Shown here: in pieces, positions 40,984 to 49,073 of the stretch
How positions within the stretch are numbered: position 1 is the first letter of the stretch
How the letters are laid out: each line of letters starts with the position of its first letter
Origin: Stenotrophomonas sp. Iso1
GTDB taxonomy: Bacteria; Pseudomonadota; Gammaproteobacteria; Xanthomonadales; Xanthomonadaceae
Assembly: GCF_027497995.1 (NCBI RefSeq)
Contig: NZ_JAODBT010000004.1
Coordinates: 186,001-250,000 of the forward strand
Direction: 5' to 3'
DNA length: 64,000 nucleotides
Made by a program: the position numbers and the translations under genes
The notes under the pieces: model-generated
The model's database searches: none
Told to the model about the DNA's origin: nothing
The model's input: only the letters and a program-made list of their open reading frames with translations

Positions 40984-42255
40984 TCAGGCGATGCCGCGCT
41001 GTACCGCCGCGTCGCCCGCCGTTCCACCCGCAGATGCTACGAATGCGCGGCGCCTTTCATCGCGTACCAGCACCGAGGCCAGCAGGCCGATCACCACCAG
41101 CACCGCGATCACAATGAAAGCCACGCGGTAATTGCCGAAGTGGTCGAACATCACCGCCGTCAGCCAGATACCCAGGCCCGCCGAAGTCGCGTCCATCAAG
41201 GAAATGGTACCGAGGATCTTGCCGGCAGCACTCAGGCCAAACGCTTCCACGATCTGCAGCTGCAGGATCGCGTACAGCCCGCCCCAGCCCAGGCCCATCA
41301 CCACCAGGCCGGTCCACAACAGCTCCGGTCTTTGCAGGGCGATGATCACAGCGCCCACCGACATCAAGGCGACATTGCAGACGAATACTTTTTTCGGCGT
41401 GGTCATATCAGCCAGGAAGCCGAAAAAAAACTTGCCCACCATGCCCAACCCGAACAGCAGGAACATGCCATCGGCCGCCTGCTTGTCGTTGAAGCCCAGG
41501 TCCTTCATGTGCAGGATCAGGTGCGAGGACAACGACATGATTCCCCAGAACGTGGTGATCGCCACCAGCGCCAGTGCCCAGAACGTGCGGGTACGCAGCG
41601 CCTGCCGATAGCTCAGGTCCGGCAGCGAACTGCACACGCCTGGCCGGGTGTCGGCGCTTGCCCGACCCTCTCCCCACGGTCGCATGTCCTCGCTGGGCCG
41701 TCGTACCAGCAGAAGGCATACGAAGAACAGCACCATCGGGATTACCGCCATCAGCAGGAAGCTCCCGCGCCACCCATGCTCTGGCAACAAGGCAACGATG
41801 ACCTTGGGAACCAGCATGCCGCCAAGGCTGCTGCCCACCAGCGCGATTCCCAATGCTGTGCCACGCCGCGTGTGGAACCACTGCGACACCAGGATCACCG
41901 CCACGCTCAAGCCGCTGCTCACCACCACCGCTGCGAAGCCGACGTGGATCAGATACACATGAGCGATGGAATGCACCTGCGAGTAGGCCGCGTACAGCAC
42001 GGCAAGCAGCACGCTGCCGAACAACGCCAGAGTGCGTACGCCGATGCGGTCGATCAGTGCGCCGACAAAGGGCGAAAGTGCTGCCGCCAGCAACAGGTTG
42101 AACATGTCGCGGAACTTGAGCTGGCCTCGGCTCCAGCCGAATTCATCCAGCAATGACGGATCGAAGGCGGTGATTCCAGTCATGGTCATGCCGTTGGAGA
42201 TGGCAAGCATCAGCATGGCCACGACACAGATCAGCCACGGGTAACAACGTTTCAT
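40984..42255 (-). CDS. MFS transporter 2, paralogue of 15591
   Basis: ATG 42255 gives a 423-residue 12-segment permease beginning KRCYPWLICVVAM, aligned with KRYYPWLMAVMGM of transporter 1. It keeps AALSPFVGALIDRIGVRTLAL after segment 2. Operator A5 lies 52 bp upstream. Two related permeases under one operator may import different congeners, or import substrate and export a product. Confidence 0.9.
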   Translation of the reverse strand: MKRCYPWLICVVAMLMLAISNGMTMTGITAFDPSLLDEFGWSRGQLKFRDMFNLLLAAALSPFVGALIDRIGVRTLALFGSVLLAVLYAAYSQVHSIAHVYLIHVGFAAVVVSSGLSVAVILVSQWFHTRRGTALGIALVGSSLGGMLVPKVIVALLPEHGWRGSFLLMAVIPMVLFFVCLLLVRRPSEDMRPWGEGRASADTRPGVCSSLPDLSYRQALRTRTFWALALVAITTFWGIMSLSSHLILHMKDLGFNDKQAADGMFLLFGLGMVGKFFFGFLADMTTPKKVFVCNVALMSVGAVIIALQRPELLWTGLVVMGLGWGGLYAILQLQIVEAFGLSAAGKILGTISLMDATSAGLGIWLTAVMFDHFGNYRVAFIVIAVLVVIGLLASVLVRDERRRAFVASAGGTAGDAAVQRGIA

Positions 42256-42307
42256 CGGCATCCCTTGGGTAACGGAGGGCGAGCGGTCACGCATGTCACA
42301 GCAACAA

Positions 42308-42317
42308 TGTCCGGACA
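42308..42317. promoter_or_regulatory. Operator A5: TGTCCGGACA
   Basis: It lies in the divergent promoter region of MFS 2 (start 42255) and GntR 2 (start 42431). The surrounding AATGTCCGGACAAATA is identical to operator A2. Confidence 0.8.
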
Positions 42318-42385
42318 AATAGTCGCACATGCCAGCCCACGGATGAAAGCGCCGTGGGGGTTTGCGGTAACGGTCAAATATAGTT

Positions 42386-42404
42386 ATATAGATATATCAT
42401 TAAG
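42386..42404 (+). promoter_or_regulatory. Motif B4: ATATAGATATATCATTAAG
   Basis: It starts 45 bp before GntR 2. Fourteen bases are identical to motif B3 before the TonB receptor, and the CATTAAG tail matches motif B1 before GntR 1, suggesting a site for one of the GntR proteins or a shared promoter element. Confidence 0.6.
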
Positions 42405-42430
42405 ATTATTCCAGGCATTGGCCACTCCCC

Positions 42431-43228
42431 GTGGATCCGCTCACCACTCAATCTCTGCAAGGCATCCTCCGCCGCGACCTGCACATGCCGCTGTATCACC
42501 AGCTGCAAGGATTCCTGCGCACGTTGATCGAGCGCGGCGAGATCGGCGACGGCGAGCAGTTGCCGCGCGAAGAGGAACTGGCGCGGCGCCTGCGCATTTC
42601 GCGGGTGACGGTGCGACAGGCCCTGCAGGTGCTGGCCGACGATGGCTTGCTGATACGCCAGCGAGGCCGTGGCACACGGGTGATTGGCGGCAAGGTGCGC
42701 ACGTCCACCATTCCCATGCCGCTGAAGGCGCCCTTGGGGGAGCTGATGCACAGCCTGGACACGCTGGCAGGCAACACCCATGTGCGATTGCTCGACTGGG
42801 AACGCGCAGTACCACCGGAGCCTATTCGCGAACTGTTCGGCAGCACACAGGACGAAATGCTGGTGCGCTGCGTGCGCGTGCGTTCGCGGCACGGTCATCC
42901 CTTCGGCTACTACACCAGCTGGACTCGCACCGCGCACCCAGACTTCAACGCCAACCAGCTGGCCCATGGCCCACGTATCGAATTGTTCCGCCGCTGCGGT
43001 ATCCATTTCGTGCAGGTGCAGCAGACCGTGTCGGCACTGCGCGTGGGCGCACTGGCCGCCGCGCACATGGAGATGGCCCCCGGCCAGGCGGTGATGACGC
43101 TGGAACGCAGCTCCTACGGGCCTGAGCAACAACTGCTTGACCTGCTCGAAATCCAATATCGCCCTGACCAGCTGCGCTACCAGATGCGCCTGGACTACGA
43201 AGCCTTCAACCCGGAGACACCCGTTTGA
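42431..43228 (+). CDS. GntR/HutC-family transcriptional regulator 2
   Basis: A GTG start gives a 265-residue regulator: winged helix (LYHQLQGFLRTLIERGEIGDGEQLP, then RISRVTVRQALQVLADDGLLIRQRGRGTRV) plus UTRA domain (RAVPPEPIRELF, FGYYTSWTRTAHPDFN, LDLLEIQYRPDQLRYQM). It shares many long stretches with GntR 1 in the ligand domain, so both probably sense related pathway acids. Its stop overlaps the TTG start of the LeuC-like gene, so regulator and hydro-lyase are co-transcribed. Confidence 0.92.
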   Translation: MDPLTTQSLQGILRRDLHMPLYHQLQGFLRTLIERGEIGDGEQLPREEELARRLRISRVTVRQALQVLADDGLLIRQRGRGTRVIGGKVRTSTIPMPLKAPLGELMHSLDTLAGNTHVRLLDWERAVPPEPIRELFGSTQDEMLVRCVRVRSRHGHPFGYYTSWTRTAHPDFNANQLAHGPRIELFRRCGIHFVQVQQTVSALRVGALAAAHMEMAPGQAVMTLERSSYGPEQQLLDLLEIQYRPDQLRYQMRLDYEAFNPETPV

Positions 43229-44508
43229 GCGCAACTGTGAGCGCAACGCTTGCCGAAAAAATCCTCGCCCGTGCCTGCGGGCGTGAGGCCGTGCGTGCCG
43301 GTGAAATCCTCACCGCCAAACTCGACCTGCTGATGATGCATGACTCCGGCGGTCCGCGACGGGTGGCCTCGCGGCTCGAAAAGCTCGGCGCCAAAGTGTG
43401 GGATCCGGACAAAATCGTGGTGGTCTCGGACCACTTCGTGCCAGCCGTGGATATGGAGAGTGCCGACATCCTCGCGCTCACCCGCAAATGGGCGCAGGCA
43501 CAGGGTGTCACCCACTACGACATGCTCGGCATCTGCCATGTGGTGCTGCAGGAACACGGCCACGTGCAGCCCGGCATGTTCTGCGTCGGCGGTGATTCGC
43601 ACTCGCCCAGCGGCGGTGCGTTTGGTGCATTCATGGTGGGCATGGGCGCCACCGATATCACCGGCGCGTTGGTGACCGGCGAAGTTTGGCTGCGGGTACC
43701 GCAGACCACCCGTGTGCAACTCGACGGCGTGCTCGCCCGCGGCGTAAGCGCCAAGGACGTGATGCTGATGCTGTGCGGCCAGCACGGTATGGGCAACGAA
43801 GGCCAGGTGTTTGAGTACGGCGGCAGCGCGGTGCAGGCAATGCCGATGCACGAACGCCTGACCCTGTGCAACATGGCTGCCGAGCTCGGTGCCGAAACCG
43901 GCATCGTCGAACCGGATGCGGTCACGCTTGCCGCACTGGAGCTGGCAGGCAAACCCTTCAGCGGTGACATCGCACAGTGGCGCAGCGACGTCGATGCCAA
44001 CTACCTGCATCTGCACCGCTATGACGCCACACAGATCGCACCGCATATCGCTGCACCGCACAGCCCGGCCAACAGCCGCCCGGTAAACGAGCACGGCAAG
44101 GTGCATATCGACCAGGCGTACATAGGCGCCTGTACCGGCGCCAAGCTCACCGACCTGCGCATGGCGGCCGAAGTCCTGAAGGGCCGCAAGATTGCCAAGG
44201 GCACCCGTTTATTGATCGCACCGGCTTCGGTGGCGATGACCGCGCAGGCCGCCGCCGAAGGCACGCTGAGCGCGCTCACCGAAGCGGGCGCCATCCTGCT
44301 GCCCTCCGGTTGCGGTGCGTGCGCCGGCATGGGTGCGGGCATGCTCAGCAGCGGCGAAGTGTGCCTGTCCACCACCGCGCGCAACTTCAAGGGCCGCATG
44401 GGCTCGGCCGAGGCGCAGGTTTACCTGGGCTCACCGTACAGCGTGGCCGCTGCTGCGGTAAAAGGTGAAATCTGTGATCCGCGCGAACTGCTGGGGGAAA
44501 GCGCATGA
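43225..44508 (+). CDS. Aconitase-superfamily hydro-lyase large subunit (LeuC/DmdA type)
   Basis: This 427-residue protein has the three Fe-S ligands (IGACTGAK and PSGCGACAGMG) and the active-site segments VVVSDHFVPAVDMESAD, GGDSHSPSGGAFGAFMVGMGATD. Its length is that of the small LeuC/homoaconitase/dimethylmaleate hydratase group rather than the longer enterobacterial LeuC. Such enzymes add or remove water at branched dicarboxylates such as isopropylmalate, citraconate or dimethylmaleate. A leucine-biosynthesis role is unlikely because leuA/leuB are absent and a catabolic regulator is fused to its operon. TTG 43225 or GTG 43237 may be the start. Confidence 0.9.
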   Translation: MSATVSATLAEKILARACGREAVRAGEILTAKLDLLMMHDSGGPRRVASRLEKLGAKVWDPDKIVVVSDHFVPAVDMESADILALTRKWAQAQGVTHYDMLGICHVVLQEHGHVQPGMFCVGGDSHSPSGGAFGAFMVGMGATDITGALVTGEVWLRVPQTTRVQLDGVLARGVSAKDVMLMLCGQHGMGNEGQVFEYGGSAVQAMPMHERLTLCNMAAELGAETGIVEPDAVTLAALELAGKPFSGDIAQWRSDVDANYLHLHRYDATQIAPHIAAPHSPANSRPVNEHGKVHIDQAYIGACTGAKLTDLRMAAEVLKGRKIAKGTRLLIAPASVAMTAQAAAEGTLSALTEAGAILLPSGCGACAGMGAGMLSSGEVCLSTTARNFKGRMGSAEAQVYLGSPYSVAAAAVKGEICDPRELLGESA

Positions 44509-45002
44509 ACGTCCGTGGCAAGGCCTTTGTTTTCGGCGACCGCATCGATACCGATGTACTCGCCCCCGGCCCCTACATGCGTGAGCCATTGAGCGTGCTC
44601 GCCAGCCATTGTCTGGAAGCAGTAGATGCGGATTTCGCCAAAGATGTGAGGCGCGGCGACATCGTGGTCGGCGGTGAATCCTTCGGCATCGGCTCCTCGC
44701 GCGAACAGGCGGTGCAGGCACTGGCCGAACTTGGCGTCGGCGCCATCGTTGCCAAATCATTCGCGCGCATCTTCTACCGCAACGCACTCAACCTCGGGGT
44801 ACCTGCGCTGGTCTGCGCAGATATTGAAGCCGCACGGGGCGATACGCTGGAAGTGCGACCGGTTGAAGGGCGCATCATCAATCACAGCAGCGGCCGTGAG
44901 TTCATCTGCGAAAAGATCCCTACCGAATTGATGGAAATCGTCGCCGGCGGCGGGCTGATGCCGTGGTTGGAACGCAAACTCGCTGCCGAGCGCCGCGCAT
45001 GA
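44505..45002 (+). CDS. Aconitase-superfamily hydro-lyase small subunit (LeuD/DmdB type)
   Basis: This 165-residue protein has the swivel-domain signature: GDRIDTDVLAPGPYMREPLS, GGESFGIGSSREQAVQAL and AKSFARIFYRNALNLG. Its size matches small-type LeuD partners (about 165). The substrate loop, YLRT in typical archaeal isopropylmalate isomerase, reads YMRE here, suggesting a different acid. The start overlaps the large-subunit stop by 4 bp; the stop overlaps the next start by 4 bp. Confidence 0.9.
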   Translation: MNVRGKAFVFGDRIDTDVLAPGPYMREPLSVLASHCLEAVDADFAKDVRRGDIVVGGESFGIGSSREQAVQALAELGVGAIVAKSFARIFYRNALNLGVPALVCADIEAARGDTLEVRPVEGRIINHSSGREFICEKIPTELMEIVAGGGLMPWLERKLAAERRA

Positions 45003-45847
45003 GCGCGCTACCTCAAGGCATCGTCCACGCCACCTTGATTGCACCCGATAGTGAGCAGGTGATTGCTGCCTACACCACGCAGCTGGCAATGCGCCTGCAC
45101 GAGCGCAGCACACTCAATGCCGACGATGCCGCCGCACTCGATCTGCAACATCTGACCGGCGCACCGCTCGCATGGTTGGCCAATAGTTTCGACGAGCCGG
45201 TGCTGCGCGTCATTGAGGATCCACTGGCCATCATCAGCGAACCGATGTTCCGCCACGGCTGGCTGTCGCTGGAAGTGCTGGTTGGCGATATCGACACACT
45301 GGCCGCTGGACTGCAGGCACCGTTCACCGTGCTGGGTGCTGCTGCCAACCTCGAACTCAGTGATGCCATCCGCGCCGCGCAGGTGCTTGGCCCGTGCGGT
45401 GAGTTGCTCTATCTCACCCAGATCAAAGCACCGGTTCCGCCATTCGACCTGCCAATGACCGACGCCACCGTCGCGTCCACCTTCATCGGCGTGATGACCA
45501 CGCCCGACCGCGATGCATCGCAACGCGCGTGGTCGGCCTTACTCGGTGCCAAAGGCTGGGCATTTGATACCAAGATCACCGTGCTCAACCGCGCTTACGG
45601 CAAATCGCTGGAAGGCCGTTACCCCGTCGCCGTGGTGCCGATGCCCGGCCAATGCATGGTCGAGATCGACCAGGTGGAATTGCCTCATGCCGCAACCACG
45701 CGCCACGCCGGGCAGCACAGCCTGTGTCTGCGCCTGCCCCGCGTCGATGACATCACGCTGCGCGATGCAGGTTGGCATGTCACCGCCATCGGCAATCGTC
45801 GCAGCGTGCGCGGCCCGGCCGGCGAACACGTCGAACTGATCACCTGA
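44999..45847 (+). CDS. VOC-like protein in the hydro-lyase operon
   Basis: This 282-residue protein has two VOC-like halves (IVHATLIAPDSEQVIAAYTTQL; from about residue 160 ASTFIGVMTTPDRDASQRAWSALLG) and a final GPAGEHVELIT with a possible Glu. The first-strand His is present only in an offset position (VHATLIA), and the modules are poorly conserved. It is the last gene of the GntR 2-LeuC-LeuD operon, coupled by a 4-bp overlap. An isomerase or epimerase for the hydro-lyase substrate is one possibility. Confidence 0.75.
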   Translation: MSALPQGIVHATLIAPDSEQVIAAYTTQLAMRLHERSTLNADDAAALDLQHLTGAPLAWLANSFDEPVLRVIEDPLAIISEPMFRHGWLSLEVLVGDIDTLAAGLQAPFTVLGAAANLELSDAIRAAQVLGPCGELLYLTQIKAPVPPFDLPMTDATVASTFIGVMTTPDRDASQRAWSALLGAKGWAFDTKITVLNRAYGKSLEGRYPVAVVPMPGQCMVEIDQVELPHAATTRHAGQHSLCLRLPRVDDITLRDAGWHVTAIGNRRSVRGPAGEHVELIT

Positions 45848-45855
45848 GCGGCATC

Positions 45856-45885
45856 CACTGGCCCCGGATTCTGCCGGCGCCAGTG
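45856..45885. terminator. Possible bidirectional hairpin terminator
   Basis: CACTGGC and GCCAGTG arms with an internal CCGG pair lie between the convergent VOC-like and autotransporter genes. No T tract follows. Confidence 0.4.
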
Positions 45886-45899
45886 ATTGCCTGCCTGTC

Positions 45900-46984
45900 T
45901 TACCAATCGAAGCGCAGGCCGATATTGCCTTCGACGGTCCTACGCGCTTTCTGCCGGCTACTCTCCAGGTCACGGGTGTAATCGGCAACCGCGAACGCAC
46001 TCACGTTGCGGTTGAACCGCGCCACCACGCCGGCCCCCACTTCCCATGCACGGGAACCTTGCTGGTTGGTAATGCGGTTGCTGTCGAAGTCGATGCGATC
46101 CTCGCCGTCCAACGTCTGCCAGTAATTGAGTTTGACGTACGGCTGCCAACCGTTGCCGGCGATGTCGTAGTCGCCTGTCAGCCGCAAGCCGATACGCCCG
46201 GTCCACGCGTTGTCGGTAGCAAAACGGACGCTGGAAACGGCATCGCGGGCTTCATCCAGATCGGTGCGCTGCCAGATCACCTGCAGCTGCGGTTCCAGCC
46301 ACCATGCAGATTCACCAAAGTGCAGCAGCGGCTTGCCCACTTCCAGCGAGGCGGTGGTGCCATCACCGCCGATGTCGATGCCCAACCCGCGCGTAGAGCG
46401 TGCATCGCCGTCGTAGTGGCTTTGCATCACCACTGCATCGAGATAGCCACCTTCGCTGCCCACACGTGTCCAGTACAGGCCGACATGCTTGTCGTCCAAC
46501 CGCGAGCGGCCGACCGCCACATTTTCCCAGCCGATCGCAAAGCCACTGACATTGCCCTGCGCACGGGTGCGGCCGACGAACACGCCGAACTGATCGCGGT
46601 GCGTCTCCTCGGCATTTGCATACAGATCCAAGCCCGCCTGGATGCCTTGGATATCGCCATCGAAGCCAGGTTGCGCATCGCCTTGCCAATGCTGCTCGTG
46701 GCTCTGCCCAATCAATCGCGCCATACCGCGCGCATGCCGCCCTGCCCCGCCAACAGGCGCTGCTCGCCCTGCCGCTCATGGAATGTGCCAAAGCTGGCCA
46801 GGCTGGTCTCGCGCAACAGCGGCGGTACCACCGAATAGGCGGCCGTCTCCACGCGATACAGCGGGATGATGTCGCCCTCTGCTGGACGCGCGCCGGGAGT
46901 CGCCATCAGCACGAGCAGTGCACAAAGCCATGCAGCCACGAGTCTTGCCTGACTGCGGGGAATCCACGTCTGCAAACAAGTCAA
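45900..46984 (-). pseudogene. Frameshifted, passenger-less autotransporter beta-barrel gene
   Basis: The 3' part (45900-46724, 274 codons) is a typical autotransporter barrel: FGVFVGRTRAQGNVSGFAIG, WWLEPQLQVIWQRTDLDEA, YVKLNYWQTLDG and terminal GLRFDW. The 5' part (46712-46984) has a signal peptide then DIIPLYRVETAAYSVVPPLLRE and FGTFHERQGEQRLL, the usual segment just before the barrel. Inserting one G in the run near 46720 would join the two frames as VWARLIGQS, the normal family sequence. The signal peptide directly adjoins the barrel, so a passenger domain is missing as well. Either a real decayed gene or one sequencing error in an already shortened gene. Confidence 0.8.
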
Positions 46985-47147
46985 CCCATGGCCCTAGGGA
47001 AGTTCCCGAAAACGCCCCTTAATTTATGTACTGGTCAGTTTGATATTCAGGGTTTATTCCGTTGGCTAACGGATAATTCACATCAGCCAAGCCGCAAACG
47101 TTTCCACGCGGCATCGGCCAAACCAATAAAAAAAGGTAATCCCGAAT

Positions 47148-47720
47148 ATGAAGACTTCCCTGATCGCTCTGGGCCTGCTGGCCGCCCTGCCGTTCGCTGC
47201 CTCTGCTGCCGACGGCCTGTCTTACAACTATGTGGAAGGCGGTTACGCCAACACCGACGCCCGTGGTGGCGACGCCGATGGTTGGGCGCTGAAGGGTTCG
47301 GTGGCTGTGCACCCGAACTTCCACATTTTCGGTGAATACAACGCCCAGGAAACCGACAAGGGCAACGTAGACGTCGACCAGTGGCGTCTGGGCGTGGGCT
47401 ACAACTACACCGTGGCCCCGAACACCGACCTGCTGGCCCGCGCTGCGTACCAGAAGTTTGATCCGGAGTACGGCACCAAGTTCAACGGCTACAGCGCTGA
47501 AGTTGGCGTGCGCACGGCCTTCACCCCGAACTTCGAAGCCTATGCACTGGCCGGTTACGAGGACTACAGCAAGAAGAACGGCTACAACCCGGACGGCGAG
47601 TTCTACGGCCGCGTCGGCGCGACCGGCAAGTTCAACGCGAACTGGGGCCTGACCGGCGAAGTGAAGCTGGCCAAGGCTGGCGACAAGGAATGGTTCGTCG
47701 GCCCGCGCTTCACCTGGTAA
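47148..47720 (+). CDS. ax21: Ax21-family outer-membrane protein
   Basis: This 190-residue protein has a signal peptide (SLIALGLLAALPFAASA) and the Ax21/OmpA-like beta-barrel start GLSYNYVEGGYANTD, closing WFVGPRFTW. Ax21 is a conserved small outer-membrane and vesicle protein of Stenotrophomonas and Xanthomonas; its earlier reported role as an immune elicitor and signal has been disputed. Start ATG 47148 and a strong terminator 54 bp after the stop make it a monocistronic gene. It is an aid to identifying the genus. Confidence 0.93.
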   Translation: MKTSLIALGLLAALPFAASAADGLSYNYVEGGYANTDARGGDADGWALKGSVAVHPNFHIFGEYNAQETDKGNVDVDQWRLGVGYNYTVAPNTDLLARAAYQKFDPEYGTKFNGYSAEVGVRTAFTPNFEAYALAGYEDYSKKNGYNPDGEFYGRVGATGKFNANWGLTGEVKLAKAGDKEWFVGPRFTW

Positions 47721-47773
47721 GCGATAGCTGCACAGTGTTGCAAAGGCGTGTGATCTCTCTCCCACGCGCCCTG

Positions 47774-47809
47774 GAAGCCCGGTCTCCCCCAGACCGGGCT
47801 TCTTTTTTT
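47774..47809 (+). terminator. Rho-independent terminator after ax21
   Basis: GAAGCCCGGTCT and AGACCGGGCTTC form a perfect 12-bp stem with a 5-nt loop, followed by seven T. Confidence 0.95.
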
Positions 47810-47979
47810 GTGGGCTTTGATGGCTTGTGCGCCTCGCCCTTCCCTTGGCCTTTGGTCAAAAGAAGGCAGGGAAAGCGTCGGCACTGCGAGTCTTCGGGGC
47901 TGCCGGAGCCGCCCTCGCTTGCGCCAAAAGCCATGGGGAGAGCGAATTAGAGGTGGCCTTAAGCCAGACAAAAGACATG
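47810..47979. other. Gap between two terminators, no gene recognised
   Basis: This stretch includes GGCCTTTGGTCAAAAGAAGG, which looks like intergenic debris. No credible coding frame or RNA gene was seen. Confidence 0.5.
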
Positions 47980-48006
47980 AAAAAGCCCGGCATTGCCGGG
48001 CTTTTT
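47980..48006 (-). terminator. Rho-independent terminator of gpsA
   Basis: AAAAAGCCCGGC and GCCGGGCTTTTT around ATT. The symmetrical A/T ends allow termination from both sides; it follows the gpsA stop by about 20 bp. Confidence 0.9.
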
Positions 48007-48025
48007 CCTTGACCGTCGCCGATTT

Positions 48026-49054
48026 TTACTTGAACAGCGTATCCGGATACTCCGGCTTCTGCTCACGGGCCAGCAACTGCTGCAGGCCTTCGGAAGGGCT
48101 GATATCGCCATGCAGTACCGATTGCACTGCCTTGGAAATCGGCAGGTCAATGCCATGGCGGCTAGCCTGCCGCATGACTTCATCGGCGGTTTGCACCGAT
48201 TCCACCACCTGGCCGATTTCCTTCACCGCATCGGTCAGGCTCTGCCCGCGGCCCAGCGCCAAACCCAGGCGGCGGTTGCGGGACAGGTCGCCGGTGCTGG
48301 TCAGCACCAGGTCGCCCAACCCTGCCAGGCCCATCAACGTCTCCGGCTTGCCGCCAATGGCGGCGGCCAGACGCAGCATTTCGTTCAAGCCACGAGTGAT
48401 CAGGCCGGCGCGGGCGTTGAGGCCCAACTGCATGCCATCGGCCACGCCGGTGGCCACAGCCAGCACGTTTTTCATCGCACCACCCAACTCGGCACCGACC
48501 ATGTCGTCACCGGTATAGGCGCGGAACGCCGGGCCATGCATGGCGTCGGCCACGTCCTGGGCGAACGCCTCGTCATCACCGTGGACGGTGATCGCGGTGG
48601 GCAGGCCCAGGGTGACTTCCTTGGCGAAAGACGGCCCGGTGACCACGGCCAAAGGAACATCCGGCCCCAGCACCTCACGCGCGACTTCATGCAGAAAGCG
48701 GCCCGAGCCGGGCTCGAAGCCCTTGGTCGCCCAGGCCACGCCCGCACCGGCCGGCCGCAGCGGCGCCAGCGCGCGCACGGTTTCGGCAAAGGCATGCGAA
48801 GGCACCACCACCAGGATCCACTTGGCACCGGCAACGGTGGCAGCGAGGTCGGTGCTGGCGCGCAGAGATTCGGGCAAGGGAATCCCCGGCAGATACCGGG
48901 GATTCTCATGACGCTGGTCGATGGCCTCAACCATGGCTGCATCACGCCCCCACAGCACGGTCGTGTGACCGTGCCGGGCCAACAGAGTGGCCAGCGCGGT
49001 GCCCCAGGAGCCCGCGCCGAGGACGGCGATCTTGTTCGCGTCAGTCGTACTCAT
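48026..49054 (-). CDS. gpsA: Glycerol-3-phosphate dehydrogenase [NAD(P)+]
   Basis: This 342-residue enzyme has the dinucleotide motif [39 protein letters not shown] with the catalytic Lys, and [14 protein letters not shown]. It reduces dihydroxyacetone phosphate to sn-glycerol-3-phosphate for phospholipid synthesis. It lies 19 bp after the secB stop on the same strand; the gpsA-secB pairing is a common proteobacterial arrangement. Confidence 0.97.
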   Translation of the reverse strand: MSTTDANKIAVLGAGSWGTALATLLARHGHTTVLWGRDAAMVEAIDQRHENPRYLPGIPLPESLRASTDLAATVAGAKWILVVVPSHAFAETVRALAPLRPAGAGVAWATKGFEPGSGRFLHEVAREVLGPDVPLAVVTGPSFAKEVTLGLPTAITVHGDDEAFAQDVADAMHGPAFRAYTGDDMVGAELGGAMKNVLAVATGVADGMQLGLNARAGLITRGLNEMLRLAAAIGGKPETLMGLAGLGDLVLTSTGDLSRNRRLGLALGRGQSLTDAVKEIGQVVESVQTADEVMRQASRHGIDLPISKAVQSVLHGDISPSEGLQQLLAREQKPEYPDTLFK

Positions 49055-49073
49055 TCGATGTCGCTAACGCCGA

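Noticed and set aside
40381-42156. 591-codon + strand frame opposite MFS 2
   Set aside because: Its composition (His, Gln, Arg) and lack of any domain mark it as a GC-driven shadow of the permease gene.
43225-45002. Leucine biosynthesis leuCD
   Set aside because: No leuA or leuB nearby, subunits of the small type, and co-transcription with a GntR regulator.
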